DNA of 64,000 bases from Paenibacillus selenitireducens (GTDB lineage: Bacteria > Bacillota > Bacilli > Paenibacillales > Paenibacillaceae). Position numbers and translations under genes: made by a program. Of the stretch, positions 54,428 through 63,157 are shown piece by piece; the first letter of the stretch is position 1; every line of letters starts with the position of its first letter. The DNA is taken from contig NZ_MSZX01000020.1 of the NCBI RefSeq assembly GCF_002021565.1, positions 27 through 64,026 on the forward strand, written 5' to 3'. The notes beneath the pieces are model-generated. The model was not told the DNA's origin. It made no database searches and saw only the letters and a list, made by a program, of their open reading frames with translations.

Positions 54428-55720
54428 ATGTTTTGTTACCAGTGTGAACAAACGCCAACTGGCGGATGCACCGTTGTTGGGGTGTGTGGCAAGAACGAAA
54501 CGATAGCGAGTTTGCAGGATACGATGATTTTTGCATTAAAAGGGATTGCCGCGTATGCGACACATGCCAGACAATTAGGGTACAGCGATCCTGAAGTGGA
54601 TCGTATCACCCACGAAGCCTTATACATGACCTTGACCAATTCCAACTTTAATACGCAGGAGCATCTGGATATGGCGATGAAGGTTGGAAATGCTGCGGTG
54701 CGGATTATGGATGTACTGGATCGCGCACATACGGATCGTTTTGGCATTCCACAGCCAATCACCGTCAGCCAGAATAAAATCGAAGGCCATTGCATTGTGG
54801 TCACAGGACATAATCTGTATGCGCTGGAGGAATTGCTGCGGCAGACGGAGGGAAAGGGCATCAACATCTATACCCACTCGGAAATGCTACCCGCCCACGG
54901 TTATCCAGCATTGAAGAAATATGCACATCTAAAAGGGAATATCGGTAAAGCCTGGTATGATCAGCGAAGACTGTTCGAGCAGTTCCCCGGTGCTATTCTA
55001 GCAACCACGAACTGTGTCATGCCGATTAAAGGTACGTATGCGGATCGCTTTTTCTCTTATGAAGTTGCTGGTCTGGAAGGCGTCGCCAAGATCTTGGATG
55101 ACGATTTCACCTCACTAATTGAACGTGCTTTATCGCTGCCAGCGGCCGATGTGGAGTCAGAGCAGGTGCTTACAACCGGATACCATCATGAAACCGTGAT
55201 CGGTCTCGCTCCCGAGATCATTCAGGCTGTCAAAGACGGGCATATCCGCCGCTTTTTCGTCATTGCAGGCTGCGACGCGCCAGGCAAAGGTGGCGAGTAT
55301 TACCGTGAGTTGGCGACTTCCTTGCCGAACGATACGGTCATTTTAACCACTTCTTGCGGTAAATTCCGCTTTAATGACGTAGATTATGGCACTGTAGGGA
55401 ACACAGGTATTCCGCGTTATATCGATCTAGGGCAATGCAACAATTCCGGATCTACGGTAAAAATCGCTTTGGCTTTAGCTGATGCATTTGGCTGTACCGT
55501 GAACGAGCTGCCCGTCAGTATCGTACTTTCTTGGTTCGAGCAAAAAGCGGTCGCGATCCTGCTAGGCTTGTTCAGCCTAGGTATTCAGGACATTCGCATC
55601 GGACCGAAGCCGCCTGAGTTTATTTCGTCTGGCGTGTTGGAAGTGCTAGTAGAGATGTTTGGATTGAAGTTGATTACTACGGCCGAGGAAGATATGAATA
55701 CGATGTTGGCGCTGTCGTAG
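54428..55720 (+). CDS. hcp: Hydroxylamine reductase (hybrid cluster protein), short class
   Basis: Hybrid cluster protein of 430 residues, linked to nitric oxide and hydroxylamine detoxification. The N-terminal cysteines are Cys3-x2-Cys6-x7-Cys14-x5-Cys20 (CYQCEQ... and VGVCGK), binding the cubane cluster. Downstream hybrid-cluster ligands lie in EGHCIVVTGH, TNCVMPIKGTY, AGCDAPGKGGEYY and TTSCGKFRFND. The length is ~100 residues below the classical 550, which fits the class that lacks the helical insert. GGGGAGG precedes the ATG. Two regulatory sites lie upstream. Confidence 0.92.
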   Translation: MFCYQCEQTPTGGCTVVGVCGKNETIASLQDTMIFALKGIAAYATHARQLGYSDPEVDRITHEALYMTLTNSNFNTQEHLDMAMKVGNAAVRIMDVLDRAHTDRFGIPQPITVSQNKIEGHCIVVTGHNLYALEELLRQTEGKGINIYTHSEMLPAHGYPALKKYAHLKGNIGKAWYDQRRLFEQFPGAILATTNCVMPIKGTYADRFFSYEVAGLEGVAKILDDDFTSLIERALSLPAADVESEQVLTTGYHHETVIGLAPEIIQAVKDGHIRRFFVIAGCDAPGKGGEYYRELATSLPNDTVILTTSCGKFRFNDVDYGTVGNTGIPRYIDLGQCNNSGSTVKIALALADAFGCTVNELPVSIVLSWFEQKAVAILLGLFSLGIQDIRIGPKPPEFISSGVLEVLVEMFGLKLITTAEEDMNTMLALS

Positions 55721-55805
55721 GCAGGACAGAAGTTGAGCGCTAAAGTATTACATCATAGAAGAAGGTAATGTACTACCGGAAATATACGTGGTAAATACCG
55801 CTAGT

Positions 55806-55858
55806 GAGGGTATCCCAGAAGCCATTTACATGACTTTTGAGACACCCTCTATTTTGTT
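55806..55858 (+). terminator. Probable hcp terminator
   Basis: GAGGGT / ACCCTC (extendable with a mismatch) around a 32-base loop, followed by TATTTTGTTGTT. Weaker than the others in the window. Confidence 0.4.
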
Positions 55859-55869
55859 GTTACTTGATA

Positions 55870-57195
55870 TTACAAAATGACATCTACTGGCTCGAAATGC
55901 TGCGAAGCTCGCTGAAATTGATGTGAAGTTTCAATATTAAATAGACAAAATTCGATTTGAAAAAGCTGATTCTCATAAGAGATGTCCCATATGCCATCGG
56001 ACTCTTCGACGATCTTTTGAACGCTTTTTAGACCGATGCCATGGATACGCTTATTGTTTTTGGTAGACGTTAGCTCTCCGTAACGATTTTTACGTATCTT
56101 GTGCTGATATGGATTTTGGATTCTGATGAATAATGTTTCATTCAGGTAATGCATCTGAAATTTGACGTAGGGCTTGGCGATTCCAGGTTGATTGCAGGCT
56201 TCGATTGCATTGTCCAGTGTATTTCCCAGAATAATGCTGATTATAGAGGTGTTAAGCTCAAGCTGGGGCGGAATGCTGATATCCAGGTAGAAAGAAATAC
56301 CCAGCTTCTTGGCCACTTGCTCTTTGTAATTGATGATCGAATCGATGAGGATGGACCCGCTGTTGCAGCTACCCGAAGTTTGTTCAATGATGCCAAGAAG
56401 TTTGTCCACCTCTTTTAAGCTCGTTTTTCCTTCGCCTGCCTGTAATTGTGCGCGTAAGCCCAATAAAATATTTTTGAAGTCATGCTGGAACTTGAAAACT
56501 TCTTCCTGTCTTTCTTTTGTAAGCTGATACTGGTTTATATAGTATGAGTTTTGCTGTTCCAGTAGGTAGTTTTTATGGTGAGCCGATTGTATGCATAATA
56601 CACGATCACATAAGAGGATGATCAGAAAATTAATTAAGAACATTCCACTGGAAATAACGGGATAAAAGACTGGATAGTTTCGGAGAGTTAAGTTGTCGTT
56701 TAACAGAACAACCCCGAAGATACTTATGAACGGGAAACAGACCAGTCCGATCCAATACCATATACTCAGACTGCCGGCACCAAATGATTTGGTAAAACGA
56801 GTGGTCATTTGCACCAATATAAACATCATAATTTTGGATAAAAATAGAGAAATGATATAGCCGCTGGTGGTATACACGGCCGCCATGGCCGCATCGGACA
56901 GTACAATCAAGGCAAATATAAACAATGCAGCGCCTATGCGCCATTTTACATTTCCTTTATAGAAAAAAGACAGGAGGACAATGCAGCCTGTATTGAGGCT
57001 GATCAGCCATAAACTAGGGAATGGGCTGAAGTGCAACAGCAACACAAACAAATAATAGACACTGTATATTACATGGATCACCAGTTTGGATTCCACACGG
57101 CAGACAAAGTAGCGGCTATAAAAATAATGGATGATAAACGGGAGAGCCACTAGTGTAATGGCATAAGCTAACTCCTCAAGAATGATATTATCCAA
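55870..57195 (-). CDS. AgrC-type sensor histidine kinase (GHKL)
   Basis: Membrane kinase of 441 residues. About six or seven helices fill residues 1-200 (peptide sensor), then a coiled coil with the phosphoacceptor His238 in QHDFKNILLGLR, and a GHKL ATP domain with GNTLDNAIEAC (N box) and HGIGLKSVQKIV (G box). This is the HPK10 type used by agr-like peptide signalling. The start overlaps the response regulator stop by 8 bases. It is the likely receptor for a peptide signal. Confidence 0.9.
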   Translation of the reverse strand: MDNIILEELAYAITLVALPFIIHYFYSRYFVCRVESKLVIHVIYSVYYLFVLLLHFSPFPSLWLISLNTGCIVLLSFFYKGNVKWRIGAALFIFALIVLSDAAMAAVYTTSGYIISLFLSKIMMFILVQMTTRFTKSFGAGSLSIWYWIGLVCFPFISIFGVVLLNDNLTLRNYPVFYPVISSGMFLINFLIILLCDRVLCIQSAHHKNYLLEQQNSYYINQYQLTKERQEEVFKFQHDFKNILLGLRAQLQAGEGKTSLKEVDKLLGIIEQTSGSCNSGSILIDSIINYKEQVAKKLGISFYLDISIPPQLELNTSIISIILGNTLDNAIEACNQPGIAKPYVKFQMHYLNETLFIRIQNPYQHKIRKNRYGELTSTKNNKRIHGIGLKSVQKIVEESDGIWDISYENQLFQIEFCLFNIETSHQFQRASQHFEPVDVIL

Positions 57196-57919
57196 TCAGA
57201 CTCCCCCTGAATTTTAAATAACTCTTTTTTACCGCAGCATTTTGTTTCTCGCTGATCGGCAATTCCTCCCCGTTCATTAAAATGATTTTTTTGGAGTAGA
57301 TCTGTTTAATATAGTAGAAGTTCACGAGATAAGACTGATGAATGCGAACGAAATGTTCCGCAGGAAGTTTGTTTTCTTCTTCCGATAATGTGCTGTAATA
57401 TTCGATGTGACCCTCTACCGTGTGGAGAATTACTTTTCTGCGGTCACTGGCCAGATACATAATGTCCCGGATCGGAAACAGAACTTTGCTTCCCTTTTGG
57501 TGCACAGGCAGCAGCTTGGGTTTGTTTTGCTGGCGCTTTATTTTGTATATGACGGACATAAGCTTCTGTTCAAAGGATTCACCATGTATAGGTTTCTTAA
57601 TGAAACCAGAGGGTTGGACATCAAACAACTGCACATGGTATTCTTCATGGCTGGAAACATAAATAAGCTGTACGAGGTCATTATGAACATCTTCTCTTAG
57701 CGCATACCCCGCTTTGATTCCATCCGTTTCTCTCATTTCAATATCCATAAATATAAGGTCAAAAGGACAGTCGTGTTGAATCGCTTTTGTGAAGCTTTCG
57801 CCCGAATAAAAAATCGATATATCTATCTTTTCTGTCCTATGAATTGAACTGTTTACGATCAAGCTCTCAATGTTTTCCGTTGTTGGCATATCATCATCAC
57901 AAATTGCGATATGTATCAT
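57188..57919 (-). CDS. AgrA-type LytTR response regulator
   Basis: Response regulator of 243 residues: a receiver domain with acidic pocket AICDDD, phospho-aspartate Asp59 in LIFMDIEM and lysine in GFIKKPI, then a LytTR DNA-binding domain (about 140-243) with FVRIHQSYLVNFYYI. The ATG at 57919 has GGAAGGAG 8 bases upstream; GTG at 57928 abuts that site. It pairs with the overlapping kinase gene and is divergent from the ABC/RiPP operon, with LytTR-like boxes between. Confidence 0.9.
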   Translation of the reverse strand: MIHIAICDDDMPTTENIESLIVNSSIHRTEKIDISIFYSGESFTKAIQHDCPFDLIFMDIEMRETDGIKAGYALREDVHNDLVQLIYVSSHEEYHVQLFDVQPSGFIKKPIHGESFEQKLMSVIYKIKRQQNKPKLLPVHQKGSKVLFPIRDIMYLASDRRKVILHTVEGHIEYYSTLSEEENKLPAEHFVRIHQSYLVNFYYIKQIYSKKIILMNGEELPISEKQNAAVKKSYLKFRGSLIG

Positions 57920-57995
57920 CCGATCCACTCCTTCCGTACTACAAATAATGATACATTATTTGGGGGAATAATCAATTTTAGCCTTCTATTTCGCT

Positions 57996-58046
57996 CCTTC
58001 GAAAGGTAAGAATTACATCTATTCTCTTATTTATTACCATTCGTAA
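57996..58046. promoter_or_regulatory. Two LytTR-like boxes in inverted orientation
   Basis: On the minus strand TTACCTTTCGAAGG (57996-58009) and on the plus strand TTACCATTCGTAA (58034-58046). Both share ACC-N-TTCG, which resembles known LytTR sites such as the AlgR site ACCGTTCGTC. They face outward towards the regulator gene and the ABC operon, and would let the LytTR protein control both. Based on motif and position only. Confidence 0.5.
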
Positions 58047-58127
58047 TAGATTTCACAAGTGACATGCTAACATGGTGCTAATAGATGAATGGCTTGACCT
58101 TATAGGAGTTTACAGAGGAGTGAAAGA

Positions 58128-59039
58128 ATGAATACAACAATCTTTGAAGCGGAAGGGTTATCCAAACAATATGGCGAAGGCATGGCGCTTCAAAATATAA
58201 ACATGCTGATCGAACAAGGGGATATCTATGGTTTTGTTGGGGAGAATGGTGCCGGTAAAACCACGCTGATGAAAATTATAAGCGGACTGGTATATCCAAC
58301 CAAAGGGACCATTAAGCTTATGGGAAAAAGTAAGAAGCAGGATATTTCCCAAGCCAGAAAACAAATGGGGGTTCTTATCGAGCTGCCCGCGCTTTATCCC
58401 CATATGAATGCGGAAGAGAATTTAAGTTTTTATTGCAAGATCCATGGTATTAAAAATACAAATAGAATTAAAGAGGTCTTGAACCTGGTAGCGCTGTCTG
58501 ACGTTGGAAACAAGAACGCATCCGACTATTCACTCGGGATGCGACAACGTCTGGCGCTTGCCATCGCACTTCTTAATAAACCAACATTTCTGGTTCTGGA
58601 TGAACCTATTAACGGTCTTGATCCTACCGGAATCGTAGAGATGAGGAAAGTATTGGCTAGGCTGGCTCACGAAGAAGGAGTGACCATTCTCATCTCCAGC
58701 CACATTCTGAGTGAACTTCAGTTGCTTGCCACCAAATTTGGTTTTATCCACAAAGGCCAACTGATCAAGGAAGTCTCTGCCGAAGAACTGTTGCAATCCG
58801 CAGAAACGCAAATTTGTATTAAAACCACTGAAACGGCAGCGGCAATAAAAGTACTAGAAAATGACCTGCAAATCCATTCATTCACATTGTCGGGCTCTGG
58901 AGAAATTCTAATTCCCAAGGAATTGACGGATTTAGAACAGCTCATGTCGATATTTATCAAACAAGGGATTCCAATTGAGGGGATTAACCTGTCTACTGCG
59001 AACCTTGAACATTATTATATGGATCTGATAGGAGAATGA
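58128..59039 (+). CDS. ABC-2 transporter ATP-binding protein, bacteriocin-immunity type
   Basis: ATPase of 303 residues with Walker A GENGAGKTTLMK, signature YSLGMRQRLALAIAL, Walker B FLVLDEPINGLD and switch histidine in SSHIL. Closest in type to BcrA/LanF subunits that confer immunity to peptide antibiotics. GAGGAG precedes the ATG. It is the first gene of the operon divergent from the AgrA-type regulator and precedes its permease by 4 bases. Confidence 0.88.
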   Translation: MNTTIFEAEGLSKQYGEGMALQNINMLIEQGDIYGFVGENGAGKTTLMKIISGLVYPTKGTIKLMGKSKKQDISQARKQMGVLIELPALYPHMNAEENLSFYCKIHGIKNTNRIKEVLNLVALSDVGNKNASDYSLGMRQRLALAIALLNKPTFLVLDEPINGLDPTGIVEMRKVLARLAHEEGVTILISSHILSELQLLATKFGFIHKGQLIKEVSAEELLQSAETQICIKTTETAAAIKVLENDLQIHSFTLSGSGEILIPKELTDLEQLMSIFIKQGIPIEGINLSTANLEHYYMDLIGE

Positions 59040-59043
59040 ATCT

Positions 59044-59841
59044 ATGAGGAATTTTTTGAATGCTGAATCTTATTATATGAGAAGGGATAGCATGTTCAGA
59101 GGAGTTTGTCTTCTGTTCATGATTGCAAGTACAGGACTGGCATTCTACATGGGGACCAAAGCCGGATTTGAGATCAATAATCTCGCATCGCCATTAACGA
59201 TCCTGACGCCTTTATCTCTGTTTCTATATTTTATCATTCCGATCTACATTTGTTTTTTTACAACCGAAGGGTTTGAATACGGCTCTATCAAGATCATCCT
59301 AGCCGCTGGTCAGAGTAGATTTACCTATATCACTGGGAAATACCTTTCCATTCTCAAAGTAATCATCTGGTGGATCATTCAGTTTTTTGGACTTTTCTAT
59401 ATTCTGTATACGAGCGCAGCCATCATATCAGGTTCCAGCATTGGCAATCATAATCTGAGAATTGATTTGATCCATGCATTTCGTGTCATAGGATTAAATG
59501 TTCTGTATTTAGCAGCTTACGCCGCCCTGATCATGATGGTAGGAATAATGATTAAAAGAACAGCATCTGCGGTAGTAGCTACCTTTCTCATTATATTCGG
59601 CGACTTTATGATTAGCGGTTATTTCCGGGATGCTTCATCTGCTTTTTTACGCATGGTCTCCGGCCATACCTTAACCACGCTGATTATGAAGTTCTCCGGC
59701 ATGTATATAGTAAATTCACAGCGTTTTGTGTTAACCGGCGCCCGGAGTTTTGTTGAGGTGATTCTGATCCCGCTGATCATAATAGCTGTCTGTTTGGCAG
59801 TCACCTATGTTTCGTTCGGAAAGAGAGATATCCACACATAG
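59044..59841 (+). CDS. ABC-2 permease, bacteriocin-immunity type
   Basis: Membrane protein of 265 residues with six hydrophobic helices and a short N-terminal cytosolic start (MRNFLNAESYYMRRDSMFRG) typical of LanE/LanG and BcrB-like permeases. EYGSIKIILAAGQSRFTYI is the coupling-type segment. Forms the exporter with the preceding ATPase. Likely self-protection against the operon's own peptide (inference from context). Confidence 0.82.
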   Translation: MRNFLNAESYYMRRDSMFRGVCLLFMIASTGLAFYMGTKAGFEINNLASPLTILTPLSLFLYFIIPIYICFFTTEGFEYGSIKIILAAGQSRFTYITGKYLSILKVIIWWIIQFFGLFYILYTSAAIISGSSIGNHNLRIDLIHAFRVIGLNVLYLAAYAALIMMVGIMIKRTASAVVATFLIIFGDFMISGYFRDASSAFLRMVSGHTLTTLIMKFSGMYIVNSQRFVLTGARSFVEVILIPLIIIAVCLAVTYVSFGKRDIHT

Positions 59842-59860
59842 ATCAAGGAGGGGATTAATA

Positions 59861-59962
59861 ATGGGCATAAACGGAAAACCTTCCAGTACAATCATTATTG
59901 TCGGGGTATTGCTTGCCATTTTAATATTTTGTGTTCTCTTTGTCGGGATTGATATGGAATAA
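59861..59962 (+). CDS. 33-residue single-helix membrane peptide
   Basis: Short frame with AAGGAGGGG 8-9 bases upstream, in the operon between the two ABC transporters. It reads MGINGKPSSTIIIVGVLLA, then ILIFCVLFVGIDME: a short polar start and one membrane helix. It has a single cysteine, so it is not an obvious substrate of a Cys-rich-peptide maturase. It may be a small transporter subunit, a regulator, or an unusual precursor. No known family. Confidence 0.6.
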   Translation: MGINGKPSSTIIIVGVLLAILIFCVLFVGIDME

Positions 59963-60000
59963 CCTATGTTTCAGGACATGATTGCGGGGAGATATGTGAA

Positions 60001-61758
60001 ATGAAACACAATGATCTGTGGATCAGCATTAGAGAATTATTTCACCCTTATCGAAAAAATATCTGGATAATCAGTATTGTTATGTTGATTACTTCTGGCG
60101 GTAGCTTCTTAACCCCTTGGCTGACCAAACAGCTTATTGATATAGGTATTATAAAAATGGACTTTAGCCTGGCTATGCAATATGTGGGGCTGATCTTTTT
60201 AGTTTTTCTAATCCAACAAATATTTGGTGTAGTTCAGTTCCACTACTATAAAGAGGTTAGTGTGAGAGTTCCTTACGATTTGAATAACAGAGCATGCAAG
60301 CATGTATTATCCATTCGAACTAAATTTTTTAAAGATAGGAATTTTTCCGTGGTGATGTCGGAACTCTTTCAAGATATCGCTAATATATCATCTTTAACGG
60401 ATACTCAGTTTTTAACATCTTTTGTGAATTTATTTAAGATTTTTGCCGGTATGGCTGCATTATTTTATATCAATTGGAAGTTGACACTGGTCATGATCGC
60501 AACCATCCCGATCAAAATGTTGATAAGCAGTTTATTATATAAAAAACAAGTGGAAATCTATAAAATCATTATGCGGTTGCAATCACATTTCTCGGCTTGG
60601 TTAGGGGACGCTATCAGCGGTATCGTAGAGATTAAAGTATGGGGAATTATTGGCAATCGAATTACCAAATTGAAAGTAAACCTTGAGGAAAGTAAAAATG
60701 CCAAGTCCAAGCTCATGTTTTACGGATATGTCGACAACTTATCGAGCTCTTTTATGACTATAATGTTTACCTGCGCTCTTTATTTATATGGAGCCTGGCT
60801 AATCCAAAAAAACGAAATTTCGATTGGTGGTCTGGTTGCTTTCATTTCCTATTCTTCATTGGTATTTGAACCAATCAGTATTATATCTTATCTTATCACC
60901 CAGTTATCCAGCGTAAAACCGGCTTTTGAGCGATTCTTAAGATTTATAGGCACGGATGCCGAGATTGATAAGCCAGATGCAGTAGAATTATCAGACTCTA
61001 CCCCCATCAATGAAATCAAGTTTGAGAATGTATCGTTGGCCTATGACCATGAGAAGGCTCTGGATCAGGTGAATTTCACAATTCAACAAGGAGAGAAAGT
61101 AGCGATCATAGGTTTAAACGGAAGCGGCAAGTCGTCTATTGTAAATTTGCTGTTAAGATTCTACGAGCCTACCGAAGGCAGCATTAAAATAAATGATAAC
61201 GATATTCGAGAGTACACCTTCGAATCCTATCGCTCAGTATGGAGCTTAATGGCTCAAGACAATTATTTATTCAATGATACGGTGGCGAACAATATCAATA
61301 TCTCTGATGAGCTTACAATGAAGGGAATATCTGAAAGTTGTAAAAAGTCAGGGGCATATTCATTTATACAAGAGCTTCCGGACAAGATGGATACCCGTGT
61401 TGGCTACAATGGAGCCAAGCTGTCAGGGGGTCAAAAACAAAAAATAGCACTTGCTCGCACATTGGCTCGTAACAACACGAAAATTCTATTATTGGATGAA
61501 GCAACCTCCAGCTATGATTATTATTCGGAGCAAATCTTTAACGAGGAATTGCTGTTGTCAAGCCGTTATACCATGACGATCATCATCACGCATCGATCCG
61601 AATTATTAAAAAGATTGGATAAAATCATTTATTTACATGGTGGTAAGGTAGTTGGAATCGGGAATTTTGATGAGTTGTATACATCTCAAGAAAGCTTTAG
61701 GGATATGATTACCGCTACTCAAAAGGAGGAAAAACAAAATGCCATTTATGCCTTTTAA
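60001..61758 (+). CDS. ABC exporter with fused ATPase (peptide-export type)
   Basis: Type IV exporter of 585 residues: membrane domain (six helices, to about 310) and ATPase domain (about 340-585). Walker A GLNGSGKSS, signature LSGGQKQK, Walker B LLLDEATSSYD and switch histidine in ITHRSELL. No N-terminal C39 peptidase domain is present, so leader removal must be done by another protein. GGGGAG precedes the ATG. The end overlaps the radical SAM gene by 20 bases, so the two are tightly coupled and the exporter probably carries the modified peptide. Confidence 0.88.
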   Translation: MKHNDLWISIRELFHPYRKNIWIISIVMLITSGGSFLTPWLTKQLIDIGIIKMDFSLAMQYVGLIFLVFLIQQIFGVVQFHYYKEVSVRVPYDLNNRACKHVLSIRTKFFKDRNFSVVMSELFQDIANISSLTDTQFLTSFVNLFKIFAGMAALFYINWKLTLVMIATIPIKMLISSLLYKKQVEIYKIIMRLQSHFSAWLGDAISGIVEIKVWGIIGNRITKLKVNLEESKNAKSKLMFYGYVDNLSSSFMTIMFTCALYLYGAWLIQKNEISIGGLVAFISYSSLVFEPISIISYLITQLSSVKPAFERFLRFIGTDAEIDKPDAVELSDSTPINEIKFENVSLAYDHEKALDQVNFTIQQGEKVAIIGLNGSGKSSIVNLLLRFYEPTEGSIKINDNDIREYTFESYRSVWSLMAQDNYLFNDTVANNINISDELTMKGISESCKKSGAYSFIQELPDKMDTRVGYNGAKLSGGQKQKIALARTLARNNTKILLLDEATSSYDYYSEQIFNEELLLSSRYTMTIIITHRSELLKRLDKIIYLHGGKVVGIGNFDELYTSQESFRDMITATQKEEKQNAIYAF

Positions 61759-63157
61759 AACTAGACCCAATCTATATTATGTCTATGATATGAATAGAAA
61801 CAGCATCTATAAAATTAGGCAACATCAGTACGAAGCATTAAATCATATAAAAAACGGATGCAATGAGGATGTAGATATCAATGTGCTCAAGGAATTTCAA
61901 AGTAGAGGTTTGTTGGCCGAATCGCCAATCATACAAATTGAGCATCCGGCTACTCAAGTATTGGAATACCAGCTAGATCGATGCGTCAACTCAATCACTT
62001 TTCAAATGTCGCAAAATTGTAATCTGCGTTGCGGATATTGTCCATACTCCAATAACGGAATTTATGACAACCGGTCGCATTCGGCTCTAAATATAAACTG
62101 GGATACTTTGCAACAAGGGATTGATTTTCTTGTTTCCCACTCTAAAGATGTGGACCACTTGCATGTAGCTTTTTATGGAGGAGAACCCTTAATTGTAAAA
62201 AAACTAATCATAGATACGATGAAATACATGCTACAGAAAGTAAGCGGTAAAGAGATCTCATTTGGGATGACAACAAACGGAACACTTCTGGATGACAGCT
62301 TCGCCAGGGAAGTCAGCGATTTCAACATATCCATTATGATCAGTTTGGATGGACCGGAGGTGGTCCATAATAAAAATCGTACCTTTGCCGACGGGCGCGG
62401 GTCTTATGAGGCTGTTTATCGCAATATTAGACATATTCATGAGAATTATCCCCAGCTTTATAAAAAACTTAAATTCAACACTGTAATTAGTCCAAATAGC
62501 AATTATCAAGAAATTTTTGATTACTTTAGGAAGGGGGAGGAAATAGGTGATCTTTCTAAAGTCAATTTCAACACACTTTCCTTAAATTACACTGAGGCGG
62601 AGTTTATATATGAGGATACCTACTTTGAAGAACGGAACTATGAAGCGCTAAAAGCATATTTACTCCTTTTGGGGAAACTTAAAGAAGAACCAGTGTCCTA
62701 TCACAAAGGGGATATCGAAACAATTTTTAGTTATAAAGAGTTTATCTCTCCGATCAGCGGGACTCCCAAAATATCGCATCCAAGCGGGACATGTGTTCCG
62801 GGATTAAAGAAACTGTTCGTGGATGTAAACGGGAATTTCTTTCCGTGTGAGCGTGTAGATGAAAATTCTTCGCTAATGAAGATGGGAAATGTTCGAGACG
62901 GTTTTAACATAGACAAGGTTCGAGAGATTCTAAATGTTGGATCGGTTACGGAAAAGGATTGTAAAGATTGCTGGGCCTTTCATTGCTGTTCCATATGTCC
63001 CGCTTCGGCAGATAACGGTAAAGATGAACATTATTCAGAAAGCTATAAACTGAGCAAATGCAATAGAGTTAAAGCGGTAGCATTAGAGAACTTGAAAAAC
63101 TACACGATGATGAAGGAATTTAAATATCCGTTCAAAAGGGAGGAAATCATGTTGTGA
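61739..63157 (+). CDS. SPASM-domain radical SAM peptide maturase (CcpM-like)
   Basis: Enzyme of 472 residues that modifies a ribosomal peptide using S-adenosylmethionine and iron-sulfur clusters. The radical SAM motif is Cys94-x3-Cys98-x2-Cys101 (CNLRCGYC), with YGGEPL after it. The C-terminal SPASM region has GTCVPGLKKLF, FPCERV, CKDCWAFHCCSICP and a last KCNRV, enough cysteines for two extra clusters. The first ~90 residues may recognise the leader. It strongly resembles the Cys-rich-peptide maturases (TIGR04068, CcpM), which make sactipeptide/ranthipeptide-type thioether links. AAAAGGAGG precedes the ATG. Confidence 0.88.
   Translation: MPFMPFKTRPNLYYVYDMNRNSIYKIRQHQYEALNHIKNGCNEDVDINVLKEFQSRGLLAESPIIQIEHPATQVLEYQLDRCVNSITFQMSQNCNLRCGYCPYSNNGIYDNRSHSALNINWDTLQQGIDFLVSHSKDVDHLHVAFYGGEPLIVKKLIIDTMKYMLQKVSGKEISFGMTTNGTLLDDSFAREVSDFNISIMISLDGPEVVHNKNRTFADGRGSYEAVYRNIRHIHENYPQLYKKLKFNTVISPNSNYQEIFDYFRKGEEIGDLSKVNFNTLSLNYTEAEFIYEDTYFEERNYEALKAYLLLLGKLKEEPVSYHKGDIETIFSYKEFISPISGTPKISHPSGTCVPGLKKLFVDVNGNFFPCERVDENSSLMKMGNVRDGFNIDKVREILNVGSVTEKDCKDCWAFHCCSICPASADNGKDEHYSESYKLSKCNRVKAVALENLKNYTMMKEFKYPFKREEIML

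Noticed and set aside
55772-55798. Eight-codon frame MYYRKYTW with AGAAGG before it, near the agr-type kinase
   Set aside because: Too short to support as a peptide signal, and not followed by any processing gene; chance occurrence is likely.
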